64,000 nt of DNA, taken from the NCBI RefSeq assembly GCF_003325375.1, contig NZ_CP030864.1, positions 496,001-560,000 of the forward strand, read 5' to 3'. Made by a program: the position numbers and the translations under genes. Of the stretch, positions 27,123 to 35,579 are shown piece after piece (the first letter of the stretch is position 1; every line of letters starts with the position of its first letter). The DNA is from Streptomyces globosus. Lineage in GTDB: Bacteria > Actinomycetota > Actinomycetes > Streptomycetales > Streptomycetaceae. The notes under the pieces are model-generated. The model made no database searches, had not been told where the DNA came from, and was given only the letters and a program-made list of their open reading frames with translations.

Positions 27123-27503
27123 CTAGGCCCGGAGGTATCCCCAGGTAGTCGGGCCGACGATGCCATCGACCCGAATGCCTTCCGCAGTCTGGAAGCGCTT
27201 CACGGCGTACTCCGTGGCCGCTCCGAAGTAGCCGTCTACACCGGTAGAGCCCACCGAGTAGCCGTGCCAGATCAGCAGCGCCTGGAGCTCCTTCACCTTC
27301 GCACCGGAGTCGCCGCGATCCGTGTAGGCGTTGCTGAGGTCGTAGCCGCAGTACAGCCCGTAGTCGACGGTGCCTCGGCAGCTCACCGCCACCGCGGCCG
27401 GCGCTTGGGCGGAGGTGGATGCGGCCAGAGCGGCACTGGCGGAGCCGACCGAGAGCAGAGCCGCGCCCAGTACGGCGGACGAGATGCGCTGACGCAAGTA
27501 CAA
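27123..27503 (-). CDS. secreted peptidoglycan-binding domain protein
   Basis: The 126-residue protein has a signal peptide (MYLRQRISSAVLGAALLSVG then SASAALA with cleavage near residue 28). A single PG_binding_1 domain follows: LYCGYDLSNAYTDRGDSGAK, VKELQALLIWHGYSVGSTGV, DGYFGAATEYAVKRFQTAEG and IRVDGIVGPTTWGYLR. These domains bind cell-wall peptidoglycan. There is no enzyme domain, so it may be a wall-anchored or competitor protein. It is preceded by a long non-coding region. Confidence 0.9.
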   Translation of the reverse strand: MYLRQRISSAVLGAALLSVGSASAALAASTSAQAPAAVAVSCRGTVDYGLYCGYDLSNAYTDRGDSGAKVKELQALLIWHGYSVGSTGVDGYFGAATEYAVKRFQTAEGIRVDGIVGPTTWGYLRA

Positions 27504-28243
27504 GTCCTTCGAACGGGGCGGGGCAGCCCGCCGCTGGATTGGCTGAGCGCGAACATATCCCTGTACTGGCCATCAAGGCAGAGCGCACCAGGGTGCACGG
27601 GGAGCGCACGAAGCCCGGCCAGAAGCATCCGGCGCGAGGGATACAACTTCAGAGAGCCCCGCGGCGTGAAGCAACTGCATGCCTTCGCCGGCCCCGGACC
27701 CCCGCTTCCCCGGTACCGCCCGGCGGTCAAGTCGTTGGTGGCACTTGCCGTTCGCGCCGGTCGGCACCGGTGCCTGGGCCTCCTGTGCGGGCTGAGGTCC
27801 AGGCACCGGGAGGGGGGCGAGGCAGGGGGCCAGCCGCGGGTGGGCGGCCTCGGTACTAGCGGGCTCGCGTATTCAACCGTCGCCAGTTCTCCACGGTGAC
27901 CATCCCGATGGCACCGCTCGGTAATCCTCGAATGCGACCGGCGAGGGCTCCCTCTACAGCTGGGGAAGGGTGAGGGCCGATTGCCCGGCACGCAGTTCGT
28001 CTGGGGACTAAAGACTACGCGGATGATGCTCACCGTGGCAGGGCTTTCGTGCGACGGTGCCGGGGCGGCGGACGCGAGCGGTACCGGACCAGGAGGCAAC
28101 CGCCCGAGCTGCGACGGCAACACCGATTCACTATCCTGAAATAGGGCGCACATTGCAAGTGCCGCGGCTTCTTCCCTCCGGCGGTGTTCGATTAGCGCAG
28201 CCTACTTCCCGTCCCAGTTGGGATTCACGCGTCAGGAGTCATC
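27504..28243. other. 740-bp region without a supported gene
   Basis: Neither strand has a frame with both a domain and a ribosome binding site. GC content falls toward the right part (28,120-28,240), where promoter sequence for the low-GC beta-propeller gene must lie. The phrase EREHIPVLAIKAERTRVHGE in the plus strand near 27550 may be a gene scrap. Confidence 0.4.
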
Positions 28244-29395
28244 GTGGTGACCCGAGTTTGGTATCCGTTCTCCATTTTTGACGTTTCCACCCGAGGCGAC
28301 AGTCGCTTTAAGACTGTTCACTTGCCTCAGCTCGCTGACGTCTCAACACGAGAAGACACCGGTAAATCACATGTATGGCTGGCCGCTAAGGACGGAACAC
28401 TCTGGGCATATGGGGGCCCACCTTGGGGTGCTACCGAGGGGGGGCAAGTACCCATCCCTGCCCCCATTGCTCGAATGGCCGTAGCCCTTAACGACACGCT
28501 TTACGCCGTCACCGCTGATGGGCGACTTTGGGGGAGATCCTCGAACGGCGATTGGAAGAGGGCAACGGTTACGGCTGGCATCGAGCCAATAAGTGACGTT
28601 GCTGTCCATCAGGGGGCTGTATACGTCCTTGGTCATGCGGATGGGGCGATCTACAAGACAACAAACGGCCGCGACTGGAGGTGGGCGGGCTTCGCCATAG
28701 CGCCATTGAAACGACTGGCTGGACGCAACAACGGCGGGATGTGGGGAATTTCCAAAGATGGATATCTCTGGCCGGCAAGTGGCACCGACGCCTTCGGAGC
28801 GGCAGCAAGCATGCCCGGGGTCACGTTTGACGAGATATCGGTCAGTGTGGAAGGGGTGGCATGGCTTGTTGGGAGCGACGGATCGCTGTGGACCACCACC
28901 GACGGCGCAACGTACCTCAAGCAGGGTGACGGGTTCAGTAGTGTTGCTGCCGGGCGATACCAACTCATCTGGGCCGTGAAGAAGGAGGGCACCTTGTGGT
29001 GTTATACGCCAGAGATTTCTGGGCCTCCGCCCCCATCTCCGCCTCCGCCTGCATCTCCGCCTCCACCTCCGCCTCCAACCCCTGAAACCGTCCGGCCATC
29101 CATACGTGTATCCACTAGCGGATCTGGCGAGAGCACTGTATTCAGGGTGGAAGGAGGCGACTTCTTGAAAAGTGTAGATGTCACCATTCGCGCGGTACGC
29201 TTTGGTGAAGACGGCAGCCACTATCCGTACTGGTGGCTCACAAGGTCATCGGTTGGAGGAGGGATAGATTTCTCCATCCCAATCCCGTGCGCGAGCGGAA
29301 TCGTGATTCACTTCTCTGCCAATGATGGACGCAACGATCCTGACGATAGGACTAATAGGTTCTGGAGCAACACAGTTCCTGCCGGATGCCCGTAG
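28244..29395 (+). CDS. tectonin-like beta-propeller protein with proline-rich linker and C-terminal beta domain
   Basis: The 383-residue protein starts with GTG after AGGAG. Residues about 40-265 hold six short repeats of a propeller type, each with a DGxLW core: AAKDGTLWAYG, TADGRLWGRSSNG, HADGAIYKTTNG, SKDGYLWPASG, GSDGSLWTTTDG and KKEGTLWCY. A run of prolines with serines and alanines (encoded by CCTCCGCC repeats, 29023-29080) links to a C-terminal beta-sandwich-like domain (SGESTVFRVEGGDFLKSVDV) with two cysteines. There is no signal peptide. Tectonin-like propellers often bind glycans or proteins. The base composition is much lower in GC than its neighbours, a sign of transfer. Confidence 0.7.
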   Translation: MVTRVWYPFSIFDVSTRGDSRFKTVHLPQLADVSTREDTGKSHVWLAAKDGTLWAYGGPPWGATEGGQVPIPAPIARMAVALNDTLYAVTADGRLWGRSSNGDWKRATVTAGIEPISDVAVHQGAVYVLGHADGAIYKTTNGRDWRWAGFAIAPLKRLAGRNNGGMWGISKDGYLWPASGTDAFGAAASMPGVTFDEISVSVEGVAWLVGSDGSLWTTTDGATYLKQGDGFSSVAAGRYQLIWAVKKEGTLWCYTPEISGPPPPSPPPPASPPPPPPPTPETVRPSIRVSTSGSGESTVFRVEGGDFLKSVDVTIRAVRFGEDGSHYPYWWLTRSSVGGGIDFSIPIPCASGIVIHFSANDGRNDPDDRTNRFWSNTVPAGCP

Positions 29396-29675
29396 CCGTC
29401 GGGTCCTGGGCCATCGGCCGATGGCAGCGGTCAGCGGGGTTCCTCGTACTCATGGACCAGGTCTCTGTACTCCAAGTCGTGCACCACATCGCCGGCACCT
29501 GGTAGCAGGCGTCACAAAAAGCTTCACCGGCCTTGGTACTGGTGGGCTCGGCATCCTGTCGAGACGCTGGCGGTGGGGTGAAAGGTACCGCTGTTCCGTT
29601 GTTCCCCGAGGCCGAGGCCGAGGCCGTCGAGTCGCTGCGGTATCGGTGCGGCGGGCCGTGGCAGGCCGGCCCGAT
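29396..29675. other. intergenic remnant with a third partial Tn3-end-like repeat
   Basis: No gene. At 29586-29614 the text TACCGCTGTTCC...CCCCGAGGCCG repeats the outer half of the segment at 24932-24960 (26 of 29 positions). In both places the forward frame would encode TAVPxFPEA, so the similarity may come from a shared protein start instead of a transposon end. Confidence 0.45.
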
Positions 29676-29981
29676 CTAGGATGATCTGGGCTTAGCGGTG
29701 GCGAGCGCGATCCACTGTCGCAGGGCCTCGGCAGCGGCCTGGTCCCGGGTGGGGTGTGCGGGCAGTGTGGAGGAGTGGATGGAGCCTGCGGCCCAGCCGT
29801 TCCATCCGGAGCGGCGTCCGGCCTTGTAGGCGGGCTCGACGTGGCCGAGGACAGTGCCGCTTTCGGTTACGACCTCGTAGTGGCGGGTCTCGCGGTCCCG
29901 GAGTACGAGGTGTGCGCCGGCAATGAACTCGCGGGCCTTCTTCTGGGACATCGGCCGCTTCGGCTCGGCGAATTCGGTCAT
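29676..29981 (-). CDS. 101-aa protein coupled to the large HTH protein
   Basis: It starts at ATG 29981, overlapping the previous stop as ATGA. The sequence MTEFAEPKRPMSQKKAREFI, AGAHLVLRDRETRHYEVVTE, SGTVLGHVEPAYKAGRRSGW and a final helix AAAEALRQWIALA forms a small beta-sheet domain followed by helices, in the style of small nucleic-acid-associated proteins of Streptomyces plasmids. No family was recognised. Tight coupling suggests it works with the 633-aa protein. Confidence 0.75.
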   Translation of the reverse strand: MTEFAEPKRPMSQKKAREFIAGAHLVLRDRETRHYEVVTESGTVLGHVEPAYKAGRRSGWNGWAAGSIHSSTLPAHPTRDQAAAEALRQWIALATAKPRSS

Positions 29982-31879
29982 CGGGCGCTCACCTCCGGCG
30001 CGCCCGAGCCGGCGGCTTCGCGCAGGGTGGCGACGCTGATCCGGAAGGTGTCGTGCTGGGAGCCGTCCTCGGTGATCTTCAGCAGGGCCGTACGTGTGTG
30101 CTCGGGGCGGTCGTACAGGGTCTGGGGGCGCTCGGGGTCGGGGTGGGGGAGCACGGCGAAGGCCAGGGCTTGGGCGAAGACGTCCGGGCCGGTGCCGCCG
30201 TAGCCCCAGGTGATGTCGTCGAAGGTGTAGCGGGGGTCGGTGGGCAGGATGTCGCAGCGGCCGTCCGGCAGCAGGACGAAGGCGGTCATGTTGCCAGGGG
30301 TCGCCAGGATCTCGGCGTTGTCGGGGTACGGCGTGCTCGGCAGCGCCCTGGGGCGTTCGAGGGCAAGGGCGCCGGTGGTGGGGTTGTGCAGGACCATGCG
30401 GCCGTACGGGTCGTAGCCGGTGCGGAGGTCTTCGCGGTCCTTCTCCCAGACGTGGCCGAGGAGGGCGGCTTTGCGGTGGGCGTCGCCGGCCGCGGGTCCC
30501 CACCAGGAGATGGTGGCGAGGTAGGCGTGTTCGGCGTCGCCAAGCGTGGAGACGGCGTGCGGCGAGGGGCCGGGGTCGTCGATGAGGGAGGGGTCCAGCA
30601 GGTGGCGGACGCTGACGAGTTCCGGTTCCGCGGCGGCGAGGGCTTGGAGCAGGGCCGGGTCCGTGTGCTCGCTGTTGGTCTCGGCCTGGTCGGACAGTGC
30701 GGAGGCGAGCGTGCGCACGGTGGTCAGGGCGCGGTAGACCGCGCCTGCGGACAGCTGGTCATCGGGCATGTCGGCGTAGCGCGCGAGGAGGGCGCCTTCG
30801 GCCTGGCTCGGCTGGTGGAACTGCCGCTCGGCCAGGGTTGAGCCCGGGTCCTGGGTGGCGCTCAGGCGCTGGTAGTCCTCGGCGGCGCCGAGCGCGTCGG
30901 GTACGAGGACGCGTACGGCGATGCCGAGGGCTTCGGCGGTGCGGGCGGCATCGGCGTGGCCTTCCGCGACCAGCAGGGGGAGGGCGGGGAGACCGGGGCG
31001 GTCCTCGGCTCCGCCGAGCAGGGCCTGGCGGTAGCTGTGCAGCGAGGTCATGTGGAGGAGCTGGGTGCGCAGCTGGCGGGGGTCGAAGTCGACGACGGCG
31101 GGGCGCTGTCCGGCCGCGAGCGCCGTGACGACGGCGGCCGTGTAGGTGCCGGGCGGGTAGTCGAGGTCCGGCTCGCTGCCCAGGACGCGGGTGAAGTCGG
31201 TGCGCTCGACCTTCTGCCAGACCGGCTGCTCGAACTCGCCGGTCCACGCGTCACGGCTGCCGCGACGCAGCAGGGTGTCGAGCAGTCCGCCGGATCCGCC
31301 AGCGCGGGGGAAGGCGAAGGAGACGTAGTCGATGCTCAGGTCCGGGCGGGGGAAGCCGCGGGGCCAGAAGTCGAACCACCAGGCGGTGCGGGCCTCGCCG
31401 ACGCTGAGGTACTGGGCGGCGATGCTGCGGGCCACGGTCTCGGCGGAGTTGACGATGATGCCGTGCGATTCGGCGATGGCTCCGTAGAGCACGACCGTGC
31501 GCCGGGTTCCGGCGACGGGGCCGCGCCAGATCCGTACATGCACGCGGGGCGCCTCGGCGAACCAGACGCCGGGCACCGTGAGGACCTCGTCGACGTCCAG
31601 CCGCAGCGGTGCGTCCGGGACTGGGATCTTCTCCCAGTTCGGGGTGGCCAGCCGCCCGTCGGCCGGGTCGTTGCCGGCCAGCGCGAGTTCGATGTCGGCG
31701 GCCCGCCACAGGCGGGTGTTGCCGGAGCGGCCGAGCGGCTGAGGCAGCTGGCCGTTGTCCACGAGCTGGTCGACGCGCTGGCGGCTCACCCCGAGCCGCT
31801 TGGCGATCTGGGGACTGGTGTAGAACTCGTCCAGACTCAGGTCACCCCCTCCTTCCTGACTCTCGGCGCAAGCGAACAC
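29978..31879 (-). CDS. 633-aa protein with N-terminal MerR-like helix-turn-helix, unknown function
   Basis: The N-terminus LDEFYTSPQIAKRLGVSRQR, VDQLVDNGQLPQPLGRSGNT and RLWRAADIELAL is an excisionase/MerR-like winged helix. The remaining 560 residues form a long protein with a conserved aromatic-rich area (TAWWFDFWPRGFPRPDLSID), a middle helical region and a beta-rich end (GNMTAFVLLPDGRCDILPTD, TFDDITWGYGGTGPDVFAQA). No enzyme family was recognised. The longest start is GTG 31879, but a GGAGG sits 7 bases before an in-frame CTG about 13 codons in. It is divergent from a tyrosine recombinase and may be a mobile-element replication, excision or defence protein. Confidence 0.7.
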   Translation of the reverse strand: MFACAESQEGGGDLSLDEFYTSPQIAKRLGVSRQRVDQLVDNGQLPQPLGRSGNTRLWRAADIELALAGNDPADGRLATPNWEKIPVPDAPLRLDVDEVLTVPGVWFAEAPRVHVRIWRGPVAGTRRTVVLYGAIAESHGIIVNSAETVARSIAAQYLSVGEARTAWWFDFWPRGFPRPDLSIDYVSFAFPRAGGSGGLLDTLLRRGSRDAWTGEFEQPVWQKVERTDFTRVLGSEPDLDYPPGTYTAAVVTALAAGQRPAVVDFDPRQLRTQLLHMTSLHSYRQALLGGAEDRPGLPALPLLVAEGHADAARTAEALGIAVRVLVPDALGAAEDYQRLSATQDPGSTLAERQFHQPSQAEGALLARYADMPDDQLSAGAVYRALTTVRTLASALSDQAETNSEHTDPALLQALAAAEPELVSVRHLLDPSLIDDPGPSPHAVSTLGDAEHAYLATISWWGPAAGDAHRKAALLGHVWEKDREDLRTGYDPYGRMVLHNPTTGALALERPRALPSTPYPDNAEILATPGNMTAFVLLPDGRCDILPTDPRYTFDDITWGYGGTGPDVFAQALAFAVLPHPDPERPQTLYDRPEHTRTALLKITEDGSQHDTFRISVATLREAAGSGAPEVSAR

Positions 31880-32073
31880 CGAACTGAATACCTGTCAGGC
31901 AATACCCCGTCCCACGACCACTTGCAGTACCGCAAGGGCATTCCGAGAGTGATTGCATTGATGCACTTCACGCGGCCGCCGAGATGCACATAGGCAAGAC
32001 ACTGATGGACGCCCGTTCAGACGACTTAGGCAAATACACAGGATAATTATTGCAATCAGGTGAATCACCCGAC
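31880..32073. promoter_or_regulatory. AT-richer divergent region between the HTH protein and the recombinase
   Basis: The 194 bases are clearly lower in GC than the flanking genes and contain TGATGCAC/ATGCACAT-type repeats (31960-31995) and an AT-rich block AGGATAATTATTGCAATC just before the recombinase. Both promoters, and possibly recombinase arm or attachment sites, must lie here. Confidence 0.45.
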
Positions 32074-33165
32074 ATGCCGGGCTCAGAGGTTGCCCGCTCG
32101 CCCCGGTCGACGCTCTCGACTTTCCGGCGCGACCCCCGAGCCCTGTGGCCGGAGCACGCGCGCAAGTTGTACGACTACCTCGTCGCCATCTACGGCGGGG
32201 ACGACCTCCTGCCGACGCTTGCCGCGGCCTGGATCGCTCACCAGCGGTCGGCCAACACGCAGAAGTCCTACGCCCGAGGCTTCCGCGTCTTCGAGGAGTT
32301 CGCCCGGAACCATGGCGAGCACCCGATGGCCGTGAAGTTCGTCCTCGCCGACACCTTCCGGATGTACCTGGAGACCACTCCGACGTGGGTCCGGGTCAAG
32401 GGCGGCTGGCGGGGGGAGATGGCCCGTACCGGCAAGCCGTACGCGGATGCCTCGCGGAAGAACGCCCTGTCCGCGGCCTCCAGCTTCTTCGTCTACCTCG
32501 ACAAGGTCAGCGACGACGGGGTGAAGAACCCGTTCGACGCGGTCCAGCGGCCCTACATCGACCCCACCTATTCGCCCACGCCCGGGTACACCGAGGCGGA
32601 GTGGGCCCGCTTCGTGGCCGTCGCCCGCGACGAGCACCGCGTCGCGGCCTACCGCAAGCGCGCGTACGCCCTGCTGCTGATGCTCTACACGTGCTGCCTG
32701 CGCATCGACTCCCTCCTCAACGCCCGCGTGGAAGACCTCGGCTACGACAAGGGTCACCGCGTGCTGCTCCTGGAGAAGGTCAAGGGCGGCGGCCGGAAGA
32801 AGAAGCCGATCCCGCCGGCGGCGTGGGACGCGCTGATGGAGTACCTCGACGGCCGTACCACCGGCTGGCTGTTCTGCACTGCCACCGGCGGCCAGCTAGA
32901 CGAACCGGCCGTCTGGCGACTCCTCCAGTCACTGGCCAAGCGCGCTGGGCTCCCGCTGCGTGGGCCGCACGGCGTGAAGGGTGACGCCGTCACCCATGCC
33001 CTGGCGAAGCCGGACGCCCGGCCGGACAAGGTGCAGCAGTGGGCTGACCACAAGGACCCCCGCACGACCCAGCTTTACAACCGACGCCGGGAACTCCTCG
33101 ACGACAGCCCCGGCTACGGCCTCGGCGCCGATCTCGCCGGCGCACTGGCGCGCGACACCAACTGA
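32074..33165 (+). CDS. tyrosine recombinase with altered HxxR box
   Basis: The 363-residue protein starts at ATG 32074 (a TTG at 32050 gives a longer form). It has a core-binding domain (RSANTQKSYARGFRVFEEFA) and a catalytic domain with Arg210 in LYTCCLRIDSLLNARVEDL, Lys near 238 in EKVKGGGRKKK, His326 in WADHKDPRTTQLYNRRR and Tyr335. The box-II motif reads HGVKGDAVTHAL: His299 is kept but the second arginine is a lysine (Lys302). That is unusual and could weaken activity. It is next to the divergent HTH protein and may serve an integrated element. Confidence 0.88.
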   Translation: MPGSEVARSPRSTLSTFRRDPRALWPEHARKLYDYLVAIYGGDDLLPTLAAAWIAHQRSANTQKSYARGFRVFEEFARNHGEHPMAVKFVLADTFRMYLETTPTWVRVKGGWRGEMARTGKPYADASRKNALSAASSFFVYLDKVSDDGVKNPFDAVQRPYIDPTYSPTPGYTEAEWARFVAVARDEHRVAAYRKRAYALLLMLYTCCLRIDSLLNARVEDLGYDKGHRVLLLEKVKGGGRKKKPIPPAAWDALMEYLDGRTTGWLFCTATGGQLDEPAVWRLLQSLAKRAGLPLRGPHGVKGDAVTHALAKPDARPDKVQQWADHKDPRTTQLYNRRRELLDDSPGYGLGADLAGALARDTN

Positions 33166-33516
33166 GCCCCGCATCGCCTCCTCGGACAACGCGCTGAGGC
33201 GGCGGGTGGCGCGGGTGGCCCTGCCGGGCCGGCCGGCTGCCGCCGCGGCGTCCCGGCGCTGTGCGCTCTCGCCCCGCGGGCGCGTTCCAACGGACACCGT
33301 GACACATTTCGATTCCATCGAACCGGTACCGCCGAAGAAATTCTGCGGGACCGTGAATTTCTCCGCTTTCGACTGTTCCGGCATCCCGATGTTGGATATC
33401 GTTCCTCGTGTTAAACCCTTGGGGTAGCGCTGCTGTGCTGTCTTTCGGGGCGCCGTCGACGCGGCGTGCCGAAAGCCCGCGACTTGTGGGCCTACCCGAG
33501 GGAAAGGAGGGGTGCC
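33166..33516. other. 350-bp region, no gene
   Basis: GC content drops near 33300-33420. No frame is supported. A ribosome binding site, GGAGGGG at 33507-33513, belongs to the small gene that follows. Confidence 0.5.
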
Positions 33517-33669
33517 GTGAGGAACCCCGATGAGGAGGACAGCGGCTCGCCGCGCCGCTACCGGCTGCGGCGAGTGGGAGCTCGGATCCGGCTGTCGGCA
33601 CGTCGTGCCGTGCCGGTGGTGGCCCTGCTGTACTACTCTGTGCGGCTCGTCCGCACGCTCCTGGGGTAG
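33517..33669 (+). CDS. 50-aa basic small protein with hydrophobic segment
   Basis: GTG at 33517 follows a very strong ribosome binding site (AAGGAGGGG). The protein MRNPDEEDSGSPRRYRLRRV continues with RIRLSARRAVPVVALLYYSV and RLVRTLLG: a basic region and a short membrane-seeking helix. Unknown function. Confidence 0.5.
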   Translation: MRNPDEEDSGSPRRYRLRRVGARIRLSARRAVPVVALLYYSVRLVRTLLG

Positions 33670-34455
33670 CCGACCGGACGTGGTAGAGACACGTCCGGGC
33701 GGCTGGTCCCGGGTGGGCCCGTCGCGGTGAAGGTTCCGCGGCGGGTCTTTGACGTGCACGTTTGCAGCGCCGCAGTCCGGATGTTTCGTGAGTTACGTGA
33801 CACACGATACTGCACCACCCCACCCTAGTACACAGATCTATGCGCTACTTAGATGCGGAATTACCGCCGGACTGCTTCCGGTAAATCAGGCGGCATTGGA
33901 GTCGCCGACAGTGCACGGAATGCTGCGATCATTAGACGGCGCACCAAGCTGAAACTGGTCCGTGAGTGGTCGGATCTGGCCCGCATGCCACATACCAATT
34001 TTCGTATGCGGCCTGCCACAGCCGCCGGGGTGGAGCCGCGCACGGGCGCGGCCCGCCTGAGCAGCCCTGAACGTTTAAGGGATGGTGGGGACCGCGGGCG
34101 CGTGAAGGGGGATGCGAAGCGCTGGCGGCGGGCCGCTTGCTCAGCCCGAGGGCGTTGCCGAACGGGCCCACGACAGCCCTGTCCATGGGCCCGCGGCCGA
34201 CGTCGCCTAGGCGCCGGCCGACGGAACCGACTGAACCCTCCGCCTGGTCTGGCAGCCCGGATCTGCGATAAAAGCGCAGCTCAGAGTTTTGCTGCATGGC
34301 ACTCCACGTTGCGCCCGTACTGGGCTCGCCGCTGTCACGCGAACGTGTGCAGCAACCGGCCGACGACGAGTGTGAAATCCCGCCAATGTTCTCCCCGGTC
34401 TAGACGGGGCGCCTCGAGCGGCGGCATGCTCAGTGGAGACCTGGGAGAACCGGGC
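33670..34455. other. 786-bp region upstream of the zeta-toxin operon, no supported gene
   Basis: The frame of the next gene is open through part of this region, but the translated text is arginine-rich and lacks codon bias. The stretch 33780-33930 is relatively AT-rich (GTTACGTGACACACGATACT) and likely holds regulatory sequence. Nothing else was recognised. Confidence 0.45.
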
Positions 34456-34941
34456 ATGAATCCCTCGGAAGGCTTCATGGAGATCATCATCAGGGGTGCG
34501 AGCGAGGAGTTCGCCGAGAAGCTCGTCGCGCTGGCTGCGCAGCACCATGCGGAGCTGTCCATCAGCACCGTCCGCCCGGGCTGGACCGTCGACCGCGCCG
34601 AGCGCTACCTCCGGGACCTGACCGCCGGCTCGCGGCGGATGGCCGAGATGGTCATTGTCGACGGCGACGGCTACCTCGACGCCGACCACCTCCGCTGGGT
34701 GATCGGCAAGCTCAACGGCCCGTCCAACGGCTTGACCCGGGCCGTCCCGCGCGGCGTGCGCAAGGGCTGGTGGCCGGAGGGCACCCCGGCGCCCATCACC
34801 CCCGTCTCCGACCCCAACAACCCGTCCTGGCACCAGAACATCGCCTACCGGATGGACCAGGAGCTCCTCCCCGTCTTCCGCGAGGCGCTCACCCGCATCG
34901 CGGAGGGCAAGCAGGCCGACGGTGAGGAGGAGCAGCCGTGA
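34456..34941 (+). CDS. hypothetical protein, first gene of zeta-toxin operon
   Basis: ATG 34456 follows GGGAG. The 161-residue protein MNPSEGFMEIIIRGASEEFA has an alpha/beta start (EKLVALAAQHHAELSISTVR), then RAERYLRDLTAGSRRMAEMV, DGYLDADHLRWVIGKLNGPS and RAVPRGVRKGWWPEGTPAPI. This type of protein is often found beside zeta toxins and mobile-element genes in Streptomyces, but no domain was recognised. Its stop overlaps the next start in GTGA. ATG 34477 is a shorter alternative. Confidence 0.75.
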   Translation: MNPSEGFMEIIIRGASEEFAEKLVALAAQHHAELSISTVRPGWTVDRAERYLRDLTAGSRRMAEMVIVDGDGYLDADHLRWVIGKLNGPSNGLTRAVPRGVRKGWWPEGTPAPITPVSDPNNPSWHQNIAYRMDQELLPVFREALTRIAEGKQADGEEEQP

Positions 34942-35255
34942 CCGTGTCTGATGCCCTGCCCGAGATCCGCTTCGCCGTCGTCACCGACCCGGACCGACGG
35001 CACGCCTTCTTCTGGGCGGCCCCTGCCGAGTCCTTCGACGGTCTGCTGGCCGCCTGGAACCGCGAGGACGACCTGACCGCGGCGCCGTTCGAGTTCACCG
35101 ACCCGCAGCTCGTCGCGGAGACGCGGGCTTGGGTCGCCGAGACCCAGCGGGAGACCGGCCGCCCCGCGACCGTGATGGTCTGCTCGATCGAGAACGGCCA
35201 GTGGGTGAACTGGAACCTCGCCGGCCTTCCCCACCCGCTCCTCCCCACCTTCTGA
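34938..35255 (+). CDS. hypothetical protein, second gene of zeta-toxin operon
   Basis: The 105-residue protein starts with GTG overlapping the previous stop. It reads MTVSDALPEIRFAVVTDPDR, RHAFFWAAPAESFDGLLAAW and ends in a short beta region (TVMVCSIENGQWVNWNLAGL). A small single-domain protein of unknown function that is co-translated with its neighbours. Confidence 0.75.
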   Translation: MTVSDALPEIRFAVVTDPDRRHAFFWAAPAESFDGLLAAWNREDDLTAAPFEFTDPQLVAETRAWVAETQRETGRPATVMVCSIENGQWVNWNLAGLPHPLLPTF

Positions 35256-35267
35256 CGAGAGGTCACC

Positions 35268-35579
35268 GTGAGCACACCCGGCAACGGCATCTCCATCACG
35301 CACGCGCTGGAGCCGCACGACTGGTCGAACGAGGAGACGGCTGCCTACGAGGCGGCGATCGAGGCGGTGAACGGCGCGGTCGGCGCCTACAGCGCCCGCA
35401 TCGCCGCCGAGGAGGCCAAGCCCCATCCGGACCCGGCGGTCATCCAGGAGGCCCGCGCGGCCCAGACCCGGCTCGCCCGCGAGCGCGAGGCGCTGTGCTC
35501 CAGCGATCGGAAGCAGATCGCCGAGGCCCGGCAGCACTACGCGCAGCTCGCCCGCGAGGTCCGGGACGGCGCCGCGTGA
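35268..35579 (+). CDS. coiled-coil protein, candidate antitoxin partner of zeta toxin
   Basis: The 103-residue protein (GTG 35268 after GAGAGG) is almost entirely helical: NEETAAYEAAIEAVNGAVGA, YSARIAAEEAKPHPDPAVIQ, EARAAQTRLAREREALCSSD and RQHYAQLAREVRDGAA. Its stop overlaps the zeta toxin start as GTGA. Helical epsilon antitoxins neutralise zeta by blocking its nucleotide site. Position and fold suggest the same role, but there is no direct similarity to epsilon that I can see. Confidence 0.7.
   Translation: MSTPGNGISITHALEPHDWSNEETAAYEAAIEAVNGAVGAYSARIAAEEAKPHPDPAVIQEARAAQTRLAREREALCSSDRKQIAEARQHYAQLAREVRDGAA

Noticed and set aside
33853..34455. N-terminal extension of the first zeta-operon gene
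   Set aside because: The text is arginine-rich without codon bias, and an ATG with GGGAG at 34456 is a normal start.
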